Of a DNA stretch of 64,000 bases, positions 56,273-64,000 are shown piece by piece (position 1 is the stretch's first letter; each line of letters starts with the position of its first letter). The notes below the pieces were generated by a model. That model worked only from the letters and a program-made list of their open reading frames with translations. It did no database searches and was not told the DNA's origin. The stretch spans positions 1-64,000 of the forward strand of contig CAJXVU010000017.1 of assembly GCA_913062555.1 (NCBI GenBank). Direction: 5' to 3'. This DNA is from an uncultured Bacteroidota bacterium (lineage in GTDB: Bacteria > Bacteroidota > Bacteroidia > Flavobacteriales > Flavobacteriaceae). The translations under genes and the position numbers were made by a program.

Positions 56273-57261
56273 CCATTAAATTAATAAAATCACTAGTCCT
56301 TCTAACGGTTTACTCCTTTCTTTCTTGTGCGTATTCACAAGACGAAAAACCGCAATGGATAAAACTATCAACCAATAGTCCGACGATGAGTGCTGAAAAT
56401 GCCATGGTTTATGATATATACAATAAAAAGATCATTAATTATGGGGGTAGGTCTGGATTTCCCGAATTTAAATGGATCAATGAAACCTGGGCCTTTGATT
56501 ATAAAAAGAGCCTCTGGAAAAACATGAAACCTGCCAACTCACCACCATGGCGATCTAGTCATGCTATGGCATACGACACTTTAAGGCATCGAACATTGCT
56601 TTTTGGAGGTAATAATTTCTCAAATGCCCTTAACGACCTCTGGCTATACGATTACCAATCTAATAATTGGACACAGATCACTACTTCAAACACACCTGAA
56701 CAAAGACAAATGCATGGGATGGTATATATTCCAGATCGTGATATTATCATGATGTTTGGTGGCAGAAAATCTAATGGCGGAGCATCATTTTCAGATACTT
56801 GGGAATTGGGTTGTACTACAATGACTTGGAAAAAACTGACTCCTAAAAGGACCCCTCCTGTCTCAGATCATATTAATATAGTTTATGATGAGTTCTCAAA
56901 AAAAGTAATTCTTTATGTAAATTTTGAAACTTGGGCATACGACTTTAATACAAAAAACTGGACTAAACTAATTATTCCCAACACTCCAGATAGTGGTCAT
57001 AGTAATTTTGTTTATAATACCATTCTTAAAAAAAGCATACTATTTGGTGACTCAAAAAATTCAAACCAAATGCATACCTGGCTATTTGATTATGCTCTAA
57101 AAAGCTGGACAGATATTACTCCTAGGTACTTTCCTGATATAGATTTTTATGAACATGAGTTCATAGAACATGCCTCTATGATTTATATGAACGATAAAAA
57201 TAGTATTATACAATATGGAGGCTGCTGCTCCAAACAAACACTAGAGCTAAAGCTTAATTAA
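56269..57261 (+). CDS. Exported kelch-repeat protein
   Basis: A 330-residue protein with signal peptide (about 1-23, SCAYSQ) and five or six kelch repeats: for example HAMAYDTLRHRTLLFGG (about 97-113), LWLYDYQSNNW and HGMVYIPDRDIIMMFGG. They form a beta propeller without visible catalytic residues; a sugar- or protein-binding role is possible. Translationally coupled to the PhzF gene by an ATGA overlap. Confidence 0.85.
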   Translation: MTIKLIKSLVLLTVYSFLSCAYSQDEKPQWIKLSTNSPTMSAENAMVYDIYNKKIINYGGRSGFPEFKWINETWAFDYKKSLWKNMKPANSPPWRSSHAMAYDTLRHRTLLFGGNNFSNALNDLWLYDYQSNNWTQITTSNTPEQRQMHGMVYIPDRDIIMMFGGRKSNGGASFSDTWELGCTTMTWKKLTPKRTPPVSDHINIVYDEFSKKVILYVNFETWAYDFNTKNWTKLIIPNTPDSGHSNFVYNTILKKSILFGDSKNSNQMHTWLFDYALKSWTDITPRYFPDIDFYEHEFIEHASMIYMNDKNSIIQYGGCCSKQTLELKLN

Positions 57262-57328
57262 AAAAAGTTTAAATACAAGTCTTAAAAGACGCTATTAAAA
57301 AATTCAATGACATTAAAAATGTAATAAG

Positions 57329-58006
57329 CTATTCTACTACAAAGTCAAAATACGTTTCAGGAAAAGACTCATCTTTTAAAGTAAAGTGCCACCATTCTTT
57401 AGGATAATTATTAAATCCATGCTTTTTCATAATGGTTTGTAACAACATTCTGTTAGAGCGCTGTTGAGCAGAAAGATCTTCATGTGCTACCCAGGACTCC
57501 TTGCCAAAAAAATCCCAAGGACTGCCCATATCCAGTTCAATCTCCGTATGACGGTCAATCAATGTCATATCTAAAGTACTCCCTCTGCTATGCCCCGATC
57601 GTGCAGCAATATAGCCTTCAATAAATAAATCTTTCTTTTTTACATTGGGATAGAATTCATTTTTGCCTACCGTATCATTTAAAACTTTTGCCCAGCGTAC
57701 AAAATGGTTTACAGCTCGTTGGGGTCTATAAGCATCAAATATTTTTATCGATAAATTGTAATTCAAAAGTTCATCTTGCACTTTCTTAAGAGCAACTATA
57801 GAGCGACTAGAAAGAATTGCAACAGGTTTATTATAACCATCAATAGCTTGTCCAATAAAATTATGAGAACCAAAATACCGTAGTTCCACTTGTATAGAAG
57901 GAATTATACTTTGAACACAATCAAATCCTTCAGGAAGATTATTTGATTCTTGTGCATTCCCAAAATAAGAAACTAAGAGTACGACTAAGACTATTTTTTT
58001 TATCAT
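57329..58006 (-). CDS. VanX-type D-Ala-D-Ala dipeptidase (M15D)
   Basis: A 225-residue exported zinc dipeptidase with signal peptide (1-18). Zinc ligands H139 and D146 (SGHSRGSTLDM) and H207, with the catalytic Glu E204 (KEWWHF); R94 in DAYRPQ completes the signature. It cleaves D-Ala-D-Ala; as in other non-resistant bacteria it probably serves peptidoglycan recycling or nutrition. No vanH/vanA-like genes are present. It converges on the D-aminoacylase operon. Confidence 0.93.
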   Translation of the reverse strand: MIKKIVLVVLLVSYFGNAQESNNLPEGFDCVQSIIPSIQVELRYFGSHNFIGQAIDGYNKPVAILSSRSIVALKKVQDELLNYNLSIKIFDAYRPQRAVNHFVRWAKVLNDTVGKNEFYPNVKKKDLFIEGYIAARSGHSRGSTLDMTLIDRHTEIELDMGSPWDFFGKESWVAHEDLSAQQRSNRMLLQTIMKKHGFNNYPKEWWHFTLKDESFPETYFDFVVE

Positions 58007-58140
58007 TATAACATATATGGAGCTAATGTATAAAAAATATAATCATGCAACTATTTCCAAATTTGGAAAAAAAATCCAAAATATAAACAATAATGCTAAT
58101 TGAACTAAGGCGCACTAAAAACTATGATAGTATAAAACAT

Positions 58141-58172
58141 AAAAAAGCCAAGATCCCTCAATCTCGGCTTTC
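58141..58172 (-). terminator. Orphan terminator, minus strand
   Basis: On the minus strand AAGCCGAGAT pairs with ATCTTGGCTT (one G-U) around a 6-base loop, then six T. On the plus strand the G-U becomes an A-C mismatch and the T run is broken, so the minus strand is favoured. No minus-strand gene lies to the right within reach. Confidence 0.55.
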
Positions 58173-58333
58173 TTTAATTTGCTATTTTTTAAATGTCGTT
58201 AGATTTAGGGTTTCTAAGGTCTACAACACAATGCAAATATTAATTAATTAATCCATTGAACTAAAAACTAAATTTTCAGTACGAGTCAAATGTAAAACTT
58301 AAATCCATTTAGTCGTTAAAAAACATAATTTAT

Positions 58334-58394
58334 TCGATGAAATACATATAATTTTAACATTTATCGATTAAAAACACAATATTATCGATGAAAT
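58334..58394. repeat. Three phased TCGATkAAA repeats
   Basis: TCGATGAAAT at 58334-58343, TCGATTAAAA at 58364-58373 and TCGATGAAAT again at 58385-58394. Offsets of 30 and 21 bases are close to three and two helical turns. Confidence 0.4.
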
Positions 58395-58453
58395 GCACGC
58401 GACGAAGATAATAAAACAACAAATCTTTAGAAGTAAATCCAGAATATTTTGCA

Positions 58454-58492
58454 TAAAAAAAGCATCTTCCAAGAATGGAATGATGCTTTTTT
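58454..58492 (+). terminator. Orphan bidirectional terminator
   Basis: AAAAGCATCTTCC pairs with GGAA(t)GATGCTTTT with one bulge, flanked by A and T runs. It stands about 180 bases before the SPFH gene, with no plus-strand gene upstream closer than 57261. Confidence 0.65.
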
Positions 58493-58605
58493 TTACTAAC
58501 TAACCAACCAAATAATTATAATATGAATTCTAAAAAAGAATTAATGAAATAATTATAAATACCATAGTACAACCATCGTGCCAAAATCATTTTATTTAAA
58601 AAATA

Positions 58606-58657
58606 TTTTGTAAATAAAAATATTATATATATCTTTATGATATCATTTTAATATCAT
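58606..58657 (+). promoter_or_regulatory. SPFH operon promoter with ATATCAT operator repeats
   Basis: TTTTG (58606-58610), 19 bases, TATCTTTA (58630-58637), one base off the consensus. At the predicted start lie the palindrome ATGATATCAT (58637-58646) and a second ATATCAT (58651-58657), the direct copies being 11 bases apart. It is a likely repressor site; the Arc-like protein at 60214 is the natural candidate. Confidence 0.5.
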
Positions 58658-58673
58658 AATAAATTAATGCACC

Positions 58674-59534
58674 ATGAAAGAAGAAAAAATTATTGTCCCT
58701 GCCAACGGTTATCTAATCCTATTTTTATTTTTATTACTCTTTTTTGGAGGTATTGTCCAAATTATACTTACAGAATCTGGTTGGTATGGATTTGCAATAT
58801 TTACCGCCATAATAATCGCTCCTGGATTCATAATGGTCCAACCTAATAACTCGAGAGTACTACTCCTGTTTGGAAAATATGCCGGCACAGTAAAAAAGAA
58901 TGGTTTTTATTGGGTCAATCCCTTTTATACTAAGAAAAAAATATCACTGAGAGCAAGTAATTTTGATAGCGAGCGATTAAAAGTTAATGACAAACTTGGA
59001 AATCCAGTGATGATAAGCACCATTCTTGTTTGGCGCGTATTAGATACCTACAAAGCTGCTTTTGATGTTGATAATTATGAAAACTTCGTACGTGTACAAA
59101 CGGATGCTGCCGTTAGAAAGTTAGCGAGCATGTATCCATACGATAATTTTGCGGATGAAGGTCATGTAGAAGATATTACTCTACGTTCCAGTGTCAATGA
59201 AGTTAGCGAAACACTTGAAAAAGAAATCGAAGAGCGATTATCAATAGCTGGAATAGAAGTACTGGAAGCCAGAATTGGATATTTGGCTTATGCTCAAGAG
59301 ATTGCAAATGCGATGTTAAAGCGTCAACAAGCAACAGCTATTGTTGCAGCAAGGCATAAAATTGTTGAAGGTGCTGTGAGTATGGTAGAAATGGCTCTAG
59401 AGGAATTAGGCAAAAAGAACATTGTTGAACTAGATGAAGAACGCAAAGCAGCAATGGTTAGTAATCTAATGGTAATTTTATGTGGAGACAAAGATGCATC
59501 ACCTGTACTTAATACAGGAACTTTAAATCACTAA
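58674..59534 (+). CDS. SPFH domain (slipin/prohibitin-like) membrane protein
   Basis: A 286-residue protein: two hydrophobic N-terminal stretches (about 10-50), an SPFH domain (about 50-200, ASNFDSERLKVNDKLGNPVMIS, VRKLASMYPYD) and a C-terminal amphipathic helix (about 205-260, ANAMLKRQQATAIVAARHKIVEGA). SPFH proteins oligomerise on membranes. First gene of an apparent operon with a 54-residue protein, a DUF1648 protein and an Arc-like DNA-binding protein; gaps are 4, 2 and 1 bases. Confidence 0.92.
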   Translation: MKEEKIIVPANGYLILFLFLLLFFGGIVQIILTESGWYGFAIFTAIIIAPGFIMVQPNNSRVLLLFGKYAGTVKKNGFYWVNPFYTKKKISLRASNFDSERLKVNDKLGNPVMISTILVWRVLDTYKAAFDVDNYENFVRVQTDAAVRKLASMYPYDNFADEGHVEDITLRSSVNEVSETLEKEIEERLSIAGIEVLEARIGYLAYAQEIANAMLKRQQATAIVAARHKIVEGAVSMVEMALEELGKKNIVELDEERKAAMVSNLMVILCGDKDASPVLNTGTLNH

Positions 59535-59538
59535 AAGC

Positions 59539-59703
59539 ATGAAAGCATATAAAATAATAAAACCAAAGCTTGGTTGGAAAAATCCTAGTGATAAACTTGA
59601 GAGGCTCTTTAACTCATATGACAATGAGTATTGGTATTTGAATGGGACCACAACAACTCAACATGCTTTGGCAATGATATTAGAACCTGATAAAAATAGA
59701 TAA
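59539..59703 (+). CDS. Small hypothetical protein of the SPFH operon (54 residues)
   Basis: Reads MKAYKIIKPKLGWKNPSDKL, then residues rich in Asn, Tyr and Thr, ending LEPDKNR. No membrane helix and no family I recognise. It is supported as a real gene by its tight fit: it starts four bases after the SPFH stop and ends two bases before the DUF1648 ATG. Confidence 0.65.
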   Translation: MKAYKIIKPKLGWKNPSDKLERLFNSYDNEYWYLNGTTTTQHALAMILEPDKNR

Positions 59704-59705
59704 TC

Positions 59706-60212
59706 ATGACTTCCAAACGTCCAAGATTAAAAATACCTTTTGAAGGATTTGATATTATACTCGAATGCTGCTCAATATCACTTTTATGTTTAATGTGGTT
59801 ATATGTATTTAAAATTTACGGAGAATTACCTGAGACCGTCTCCACACATTTTAATGCTCAAGGCATTGCTGATGGTTTCAGTAATAAATCTACACTATGG
59901 TTTATTCCTATAATTGCAACTTTGCTTTATGTTTGTTTAATTATACTAAACAAATTTCCACATTTACATAAATATAAGGTAAATATCACTGAGACTAATG
60001 CTTATAAAAATTACAGATTCAGTACAAGAATACTTCGAGTCGTAAATTTACTAAGTATTACACTAATGGCATATATTACCTATTTTATAGTAGGACAAGC
60101 CAAAGACAAAGAAATAGAAATAAGTAGTTTGTTTTTACCACTGGTAATAGGATTGAGTATTATTTTACCAATTGTAATTCTAATCTATCAACGAAAGTTA
60201 AATAAAGATTAA
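59706..60212 (+). CDS. DUF1648 domain membrane protein
   Basis: A 168-residue protein with four transmembrane helices (about 15-35, 55-75, 105-128 and 138-160). The DUF1648 motif, LPETVSTHFNAQGIADGFSNK (about 39-59), lies between helices 1 and 2. The family includes the N-terminal region of SdpI-type immunity proteins and many regulators' partners; whether it gives immunity to anything here is unknown. It starts two bases after the small gene and ends one base before the Arc-like gene. Confidence 0.85.
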   Translation: MTSKRPRLKIPFEGFDIILECCSISLLCLMWLYVFKIYGELPETVSTHFNAQGIADGFSNKSTLWFIPIIATLLYVCLIILNKFPHLHKYKVNITETNAYKNYRFSTRILRVVNLLSITLMAYITYFIVGQAKDKEIEISSLFLPLVIGLSIILPIVILIYQRKLNKD

Positions 60213-60213
60213 C

Positions 60214-60372
60214 ATGGCAAAAAAGAAAGCTTTCGCGTTGCGAATTAATGAAGAGATGCTTAAGGCCATTGAAAAATGGGCCGGGGATGAATTTAGAAGT
60301 ACCAATGGACAAATAGAATGGATGCTTATGCAGACTCTTAAAAAAGCAAATAGAAATCCTAAAAACTCTTAA
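60214..60372 (+). CDS. Arc-like ribbon-helix-helix DNA-binding protein
   Basis: A 52-residue basic protein: MAKKKAFALRINEEMLKAIE gives the beta strand and first helix, RSTNGQIEWMLMQTLKKA the second helix of a ribbon-helix-helix fold like Arc. It should dimerise and bind DNA repeats. No toxin gene accompanies it. As last gene of the SPFH operon it may repress the promoter at 58606-58657. Confidence 0.85.
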   Translation: MAKKKAFALRINEEMLKAIEKWAGDEFRSTNGQIEWMLMQTLKKANRNPKNS

Positions 60373-60421
60373 AACAATCCTAAAATTTTAAAGTTTTAAA
60401 GTAGTAATTGATATTTCCTGC

Positions 60422-60429
60422 TATTTTTG
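60422..60429 (+). promoter_or_regulatory. -7 promoter box of the DUF5916 gene (TATTTTTG)
   Basis: An exact TAnnTTTG element. Transcription should start near 60433, which excludes the TTG at 60427 and the GTG at 60430 as start codons and points to the TTG at 60451. Confidence 0.5.
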
Positions 60430-60450
60430 GTGAAGACTAACCAACATACA

Positions 60451-62649
60451 TTGAAAAAACTAACAATACTAGCCGCACTGTTTACAGTTTCCTTTGGATT
60501 TTCACAAGAAAAAAATAAAACTGTTCACGTAAAATTTATTAATGAACCTATAACCCTTGATGCCGTTCTAGATGAGCCTGCATGGAGTCAAACGGAACCC
60601 GCTACAAATTATTGGCAACATTTCCCAACGGATACTTTACAGGCACAACAGCAAGCCGAAATAAAAATGCTTTTTGATGATGATAACCTTTACATTGGTA
60701 TAAAGGTAAACTCATCTAATTCCGAGTTCATAGTCCCTTCATTGCGTCGTGATTTTAGAGCCTCAGGTAATGATAATATTACCTTATTGTTTGATACTTT
60801 TAATGATGGCACTAATGCATTCTTTTTTGGAACAAATCCTTTAGGTGTAAAACGAGACGCACTACTTTCAGGTGGAGGAACAGATCTTAGAGGATTTAAT
60901 CTCGCTTGGGACACGAAGTGGCTTTGTGAAACTAAAATACACGATACTTATTATATTGTTGAATGGATTATCCCTCTATCTGCCTTCAAATATCGAGAAG
61001 GAGAAACTAAATGGCGCTTTAATAGTTATCATTTTGACACCAAAGCTAACGAACGAAATACTTGGATAAATATCCCACAAAATCAGTACATATTTAATCT
61101 TGCCTTTATGGGTGATATGATCTTTGAAAAACCTTTAGGAAAATCAAAGACTCCAATTTCTATAATTCCATTTATGAATGGTCTTGTTGGAAAAGACTAT
61201 CAAGCTGATGAAAATACATCTGATTTTAAAATTGGAGGGGATGCAAAATTCACTATTGGCAATAGTATGAATTTGGATCTTACCTTTAACCCCGATTTCT
61301 CACAGGTAGAAATTGACCAACAGGTTACTAACCTCACTCGTTTTGAAGTATCATTACCTGAAAGACGTCAGTTTTTTATAGAAAATAGTGATTTATTTGC
61401 TGACTTTGGGAATAATAGAGATGCCAATCCTTTCTTCTCAAGACGTATTGGCATTGCTACTGATATTGAAGGTAATAGTATTGAAAATGATATTATTGCA
61501 GGTGTACGTTTAAGTGGTAAAGTCAATAATAATTTGCGTTTAGGCATTTTAAGTATGCAAACCGCAGAAGATCTTGCTAATGAAATTCCAACAACCAATA
61601 ATTCAGTTGTAACAGTACAGCAAAAGCTTTTTAGTCGTTCAAATTTAAGTTTCATGTTTATTAATAAACAAGCGACTAAAGATTATGATTTTCTTGCAAA
61701 TGAAGATCGTTATAATCGTGTATTTGGAATTGATTATAGACTGGCCTCAAAAAACAATTCTTGGGTTGGGAAATATTTTTTCCACAAATCATTTTCCCCA
61801 GATGTTAGTAGTAAAGATATTTCTACCGGAGCATCAACAGAATATTTTAGCAGAAACTGGAATTTTAGAGTTGGAGCTGTTTTTATAGGAGAAAATTTTA
61901 GATCAGACTTAGGATTTTTACGTCGTACAGATGTTTTTAAAATCAGTCCAATGGCTCAACGAAGCTTCTGGCCAAAAAAAGGCAAGATTCAAAAGCATAG
62001 TTTTAGTGTTACACCATTTTTCTTATGGAAACCCGAATTGGATTTTAAAAATTCAGACTATACCATTGTAACAAACTGGCAGGCCGATTTTAAAAACACA
62101 GCGCAACTAGAATTAGAAATGTTCAATAGGTACACCTATTTATTTGAGGCATTTGATCCTACAAGAACCGATGGCGCCATACCTTTACCTGCAAATAAAA
62201 ATTATTATTATACCAGTTATGAAGCCAATTTCCGATCGGACATGAGGAAAGTGTTCTATTTTAATTTAAGCCCTTCTTTCGGGCAGTTTTATAATGGTAA
62301 GAAATATTCGATGCAAGGGTCTTTCACATGGCGTTTGCAACCATATTTTACAACTTCAGTTCAAGTTAATTATGATAATATCAATCTTCCAAATCCTTAT
62401 CCAGACGCGAAAATTTGGTTAATTGGTCCAAAATTTGATGTCACTTTCAACAAGAATTTATTTTGGGCTACTTTCATACAATATAGTAGTCAGAGCGAAA
62501 ACTTTAGTGTAAATACAAGATTACAATGGCGTTTTGCTCCATTATCAGATTTATATGTTGTCTATAATGATAATTATTTTGCAAATGATATATTTGCTCC
62601 TAAAGTACGTTCTTTTAACATAAAGCTTACGTACTGGCTTAATATTTAA
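60451..62649 (+). CDS. DUF5916 outer-membrane protein with CBM9-like N-terminus
   Basis: A 732-residue exported protein from the preferred TTG start at 60451 (reads MKKLTILAALFTVSFGFSQ, a clean signal peptide). A carbohydrate-binding family 9-like domain (about 30-220, PITLDAVLDEPAWSQ, DDDNLYIGIKV) is followed by the DUF5916 region, a beta-rich membrane barrel ending in a run of aromatic strands (NIKLTYWLNI). The role is unknown. Three bases after its stop begins the DUF819 transporter gene, so the two are probably linked. Confidence 0.85.
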   Translation: MKKLTILAALFTVSFGFSQEKNKTVHVKFINEPITLDAVLDEPAWSQTEPATNYWQHFPTDTLQAQQQAEIKMLFDDDNLYIGIKVNSSNSEFIVPSLRRDFRASGNDNITLLFDTFNDGTNAFFFGTNPLGVKRDALLSGGGTDLRGFNLAWDTKWLCETKIHDTYYIVEWIIPLSAFKYREGETKWRFNSYHFDTKANERNTWINIPQNQYIFNLAFMGDMIFEKPLGKSKTPISIIPFMNGLVGKDYQADENTSDFKIGGDAKFTIGNSMNLDLTFNPDFSQVEIDQQVTNLTRFEVSLPERRQFFIENSDLFADFGNNRDANPFFSRRIGIATDIEGNSIENDIIAGVRLSGKVNNNLRLGILSMQTAEDLANEIPTTNNSVVTVQQKLFSRSNLSFMFINKQATKDYDFLANEDRYNRVFGIDYRLASKNNSWVGKYFFHKSFSPDVSSKDISTGASTEYFSRNWNFRVGAVFIGENFRSDLGFLRRTDVFKISPMAQRSFWPKKGKIQKHSFSVTPFFLWKPELDFKNSDYTIVTNWQADFKNTAQLELEMFNRYTYLFEAFDPTRTDGAIPLPANKNYYYTSYEANFRSDMRKVFYFNLSPSFGQFYNGKKYSMQGSFTWRLQPYFTTSVQVNYDNINLPNPYPDAKIWLIGPKFDVTFNKNLFWATFIQYSSQSENFSVNTRLQWRFAPLSDLYVVYNDNYFANDIFAPKVRSFNIKLTYWLNI

Positions 62650-62652
62650 TAT

Positions 62653-63963
62653 ATGGATACCAGACCTTTTTTTACCGACGATGCTATTGTATTCGGGCTA
62701 CTTATGCTAGCCTTAGGATTTATTTTTTATACAGAATCAAAAGCTACCGGATTTTGGCCTAAATTTTATAGAATTGTGCCAGGCCTTTTTATGGCTTATA
62801 TGATTCCCGCAATATTCACAACCACTGGACTCATTGCACCAGAATGGACAACGACTGACACTGCTGGTAATGCTGTTGAGCATAGCTCCAATTTATATTT
62901 TGTATCTAGTCGATATTTGCTTCCTGCTGCCTTAGTTTTAATGACTTTAAGTATTGACCTTAAAGCCGTTTTTAATCTAGGTTGGAAAGCATTAATCATG
63001 TTTTTTACCGGTACCATTGGTATCATAATTGGCGGTCCTATTGCCATTCTATTAATTTCTATGGTTTCACCTGAAACCGTTGGAGGCGTTGGCCCTGATG
63101 CGGTTTGGAGAGGTTTATCTACTCTAGCGGGAAGTTGGATTGGTGGCGGTGCTAACCAAACTGCTATGCTGGAAATATATGGCTATAATCCTAAATTATA
63201 TGGCGGAATGGTGTTTGTTGATATTGTTGTTGCCAATATTTGGATGGCAATATTATTGTTAGGAATTGGTAAACGCGATCGTATAAATAAATGGCTTAAA
63301 GCGGATACATCATCAATTGAAGCATTAAAAACTAAAATGTCAGCTTTTTCAGAAAAGATAAAACGCAATCCATCCTTAACAGATATAATGATTATTATTG
63401 CTATAGCATTTGGGACAGTTAGTTTTGCGCATTTATGCTCAGGGTATTTAGCCCCATTATTTGAAGATATGGTATCTAATATCTCTTCGGCAACTACAAG
63501 AAATATATTTACATTTTTAGGTTCTAAGTTCTTTTGGATGATTAGCATCTCAACCATTATCGCCATCCTGCTCTCATTTACCAAAGCAAAAAACTACGAA
63601 GGTGCAGGAGCAAGTAAGTTTGGTAGTGTTTTTATCTATATTCTTGTGGCTTCTATTGGAATGAAAATGGATTTAACATTAATACTTGACAATGTTGGTT
63701 TAATTGCAATCGGATTTGTTTGGATGAGTATTCATGCCGGTCTATTGATTTTGATTGCTAAACTAATTAAGGCTCCTTATTTCTTTTTGGCTATTGGTAG
63801 TCAGGCAAATGTTGGAGGTGCGGCATCAGCACCTATCGTTGCATCAGCATTCCATCCATCATTGGCTACTGTTGGTGTACTTTTAGCTGTATTTGGTTAT
63901 GCTATTGGAACAATTGCCGCCATAGCCTGTACAATATTACTGGAATTAGCAGCTGTTAGTTGA
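62653..63963 (+). CDS. DUF819 family membrane protein (YjcL-like)
   Basis: A 436-residue integral membrane protein with about 11 helices. Family motifs are LSTLAGSWIGGGANQTAMLEI (about 155-176) and ASIGMKMDLTL...GSQANVGGAASAPIVASAFHP (about 333-416). The two inverted halves resemble transporters of the CPA/bile-acid symporter type; substrate unknown. It starts three bases after the DUF5916 stop. Confidence 0.9.
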   Translation: MDTRPFFTDDAIVFGLLMLALGFIFYTESKATGFWPKFYRIVPGLFMAYMIPAIFTTTGLIAPEWTTTDTAGNAVEHSSNLYFVSSRYLLPAALVLMTLSIDLKAVFNLGWKALIMFFTGTIGIIIGGPIAILLISMVSPETVGGVGPDAVWRGLSTLAGSWIGGGANQTAMLEIYGYNPKLYGGMVFVDIVVANIWMAILLLGIGKRDRINKWLKADTSSIEALKTKMSAFSEKIKRNPSLTDIMIIIAIAFGTVSFAHLCSGYLAPLFEDMVSNISSATTRNIFTFLGSKFFWMISISTIIAILLSFTKAKNYEGAGASKFGSVFIYILVASIGMKMDLTLILDNVGLIAIGFVWMSIHAGLLILIAKLIKAPYFFLAIGSQANVGGAASAPIVASAFHPSLATVGVLLAVFGYAIGTIAAIACTILLELAAVS

Positions 63964-63974
63964 AATTGAATTGT

Positions 63975-63996
63975 TGACATTATAATCATAATGTCA
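63975..63996. repeat. 9-bp perfect inverted repeat at the right edge
   Basis: TGACATTAT, aatc, ATAATGTCA. It lies 11 bases after the DUF819 stop. Without the following sequence I cannot tell a terminator from an operator; the stem is AT-rich. Confidence 0.5.
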
Positions 63997-64000
63997 TATC

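Larger units (their letters stand above)
58007..58673. other. 667-bp intergenic region without a recognisable gene
   Basis: It holds two hairpins with T runs (58141-58172, 58454-58492) that serve no adjacent gene, three phased TCGATkAAA repeats (58334, 58364, 58385), and at its right end the SPFH promoter and operator. No open frame with coding character was found on either strand. A small RNA between the hairpins is possible. Confidence 0.55.

Noticed and set aside
53804-58006. Vancomycin resistance or phenazine synthesis locus
   Set aside because: A VanX-type dipeptidase and a PhzF-fold protein are present, but none of the other genes of either pathway.
58203-58253. Minus-strand frame ending VVDLRNPKSNDI before a TAA in the 58 kb gap
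   Set aside because: No start codon and only 16 codons after an in-frame stop; could be a gene remnant but nothing supports it.
60214-60372. Antitoxin of a toxin-antitoxin pair (Arc-like protein)
   Set aside because: No toxin-like gene is adjacent; the operon has an SPFH and a DUF1648 protein instead.

Overview
The window is a 64 kb stretch of AT-rich chromosome from a member of the Bacteroidota, almost certainly family Flavobacteriaceae. The evidence is the gene content (rpmB-rpmG-DUF4295-ftsY, a bacillithiol gene, OMP_b-brl_3 type TonB receptor, DUF5916, DUF6249, MORN-variant proteins, LysM/substrate-binding fusion), promoters of the TTG-N19-TAnnTTTG type, and the near absence of Shine-Dalgarno sequences. 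No rRNA, tRNA, CRISPR array, transposase, phage gene or clear pseudogene was seen. About 60 genes fill almost all of the window.

Left part (1-12.8 kb), mostly minus strand: the first codons of mnmA, a MORN-repeat protein, yidC, pyrG, TfoX-like, DUF3820 and DUF922 proteins, a LysM/periplasmic-binding fusion, guaA, and a bshC-PLP decarboxylase pair. From 13 to 20.2 kb come three exported peptidases in tandem (M14, M16, M28). From 20.2 to 23.4 kb is a five-gene alkylation-damage operon: an AraC-Ogt regulator, an alpha/beta hydrolase, a 2OG-Fe(II) oxygenase, a stand-alone Ada-type zinc domain and AlkB. In effect the classical Ada protein is split over two genes.

The middle part (23.5-44 kb) has surface proteins, then housekeeping genes on the minus strand: rimO, ftsY, the bL38-like DUF4295 protein, L33, L28, cinA-Hpt-FAH, an exonuclease, a 2-oxoacid dehydrogenase E2, a glycosyltransferase and recR. 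A sodium symporter, a CoA-binding protein, a TonB-linked receptor, fabH and htpG follow.

The right part (44-64 kb) is more accessory: penicillin acylase family, a dihydrouridine synthase, MOSC, a phosphodiesterase-MFS pair, an unknown membrane protein, an ECF sigma/anti-sigma unit divergent from a DUF6249 gene, a D-aminoacylase-PhzF-kelch operon facing a VanX-type dipeptidase, an SPFH operon that ends in an Arc-like DNA-binding protein, and a DUF5916-DUF819 pair.

The most interesting signals are regulatory. (1) The divergent ECF sigma and DUF6249 genes both carry TGTAACC-N16-(C/A)GTC promoters with identical spacing, and a similar element precedes the TonB receptor. (2) yidC and htpG share a 15-bp dyad, ATGCCA-N3-TGkCAT, 70-72 bp before both start codons. 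(3) The SPFH operon promoter carries ATATCAT repeats 11 bp apart at its predicted transcription start, a plausible site for the operon's own Arc-like protein. (4) guaA and mnmA have -7 boxes so close to ATG that leaderless mRNAs are predicted. The function calls come from reading motifs by eye; no database search was run.
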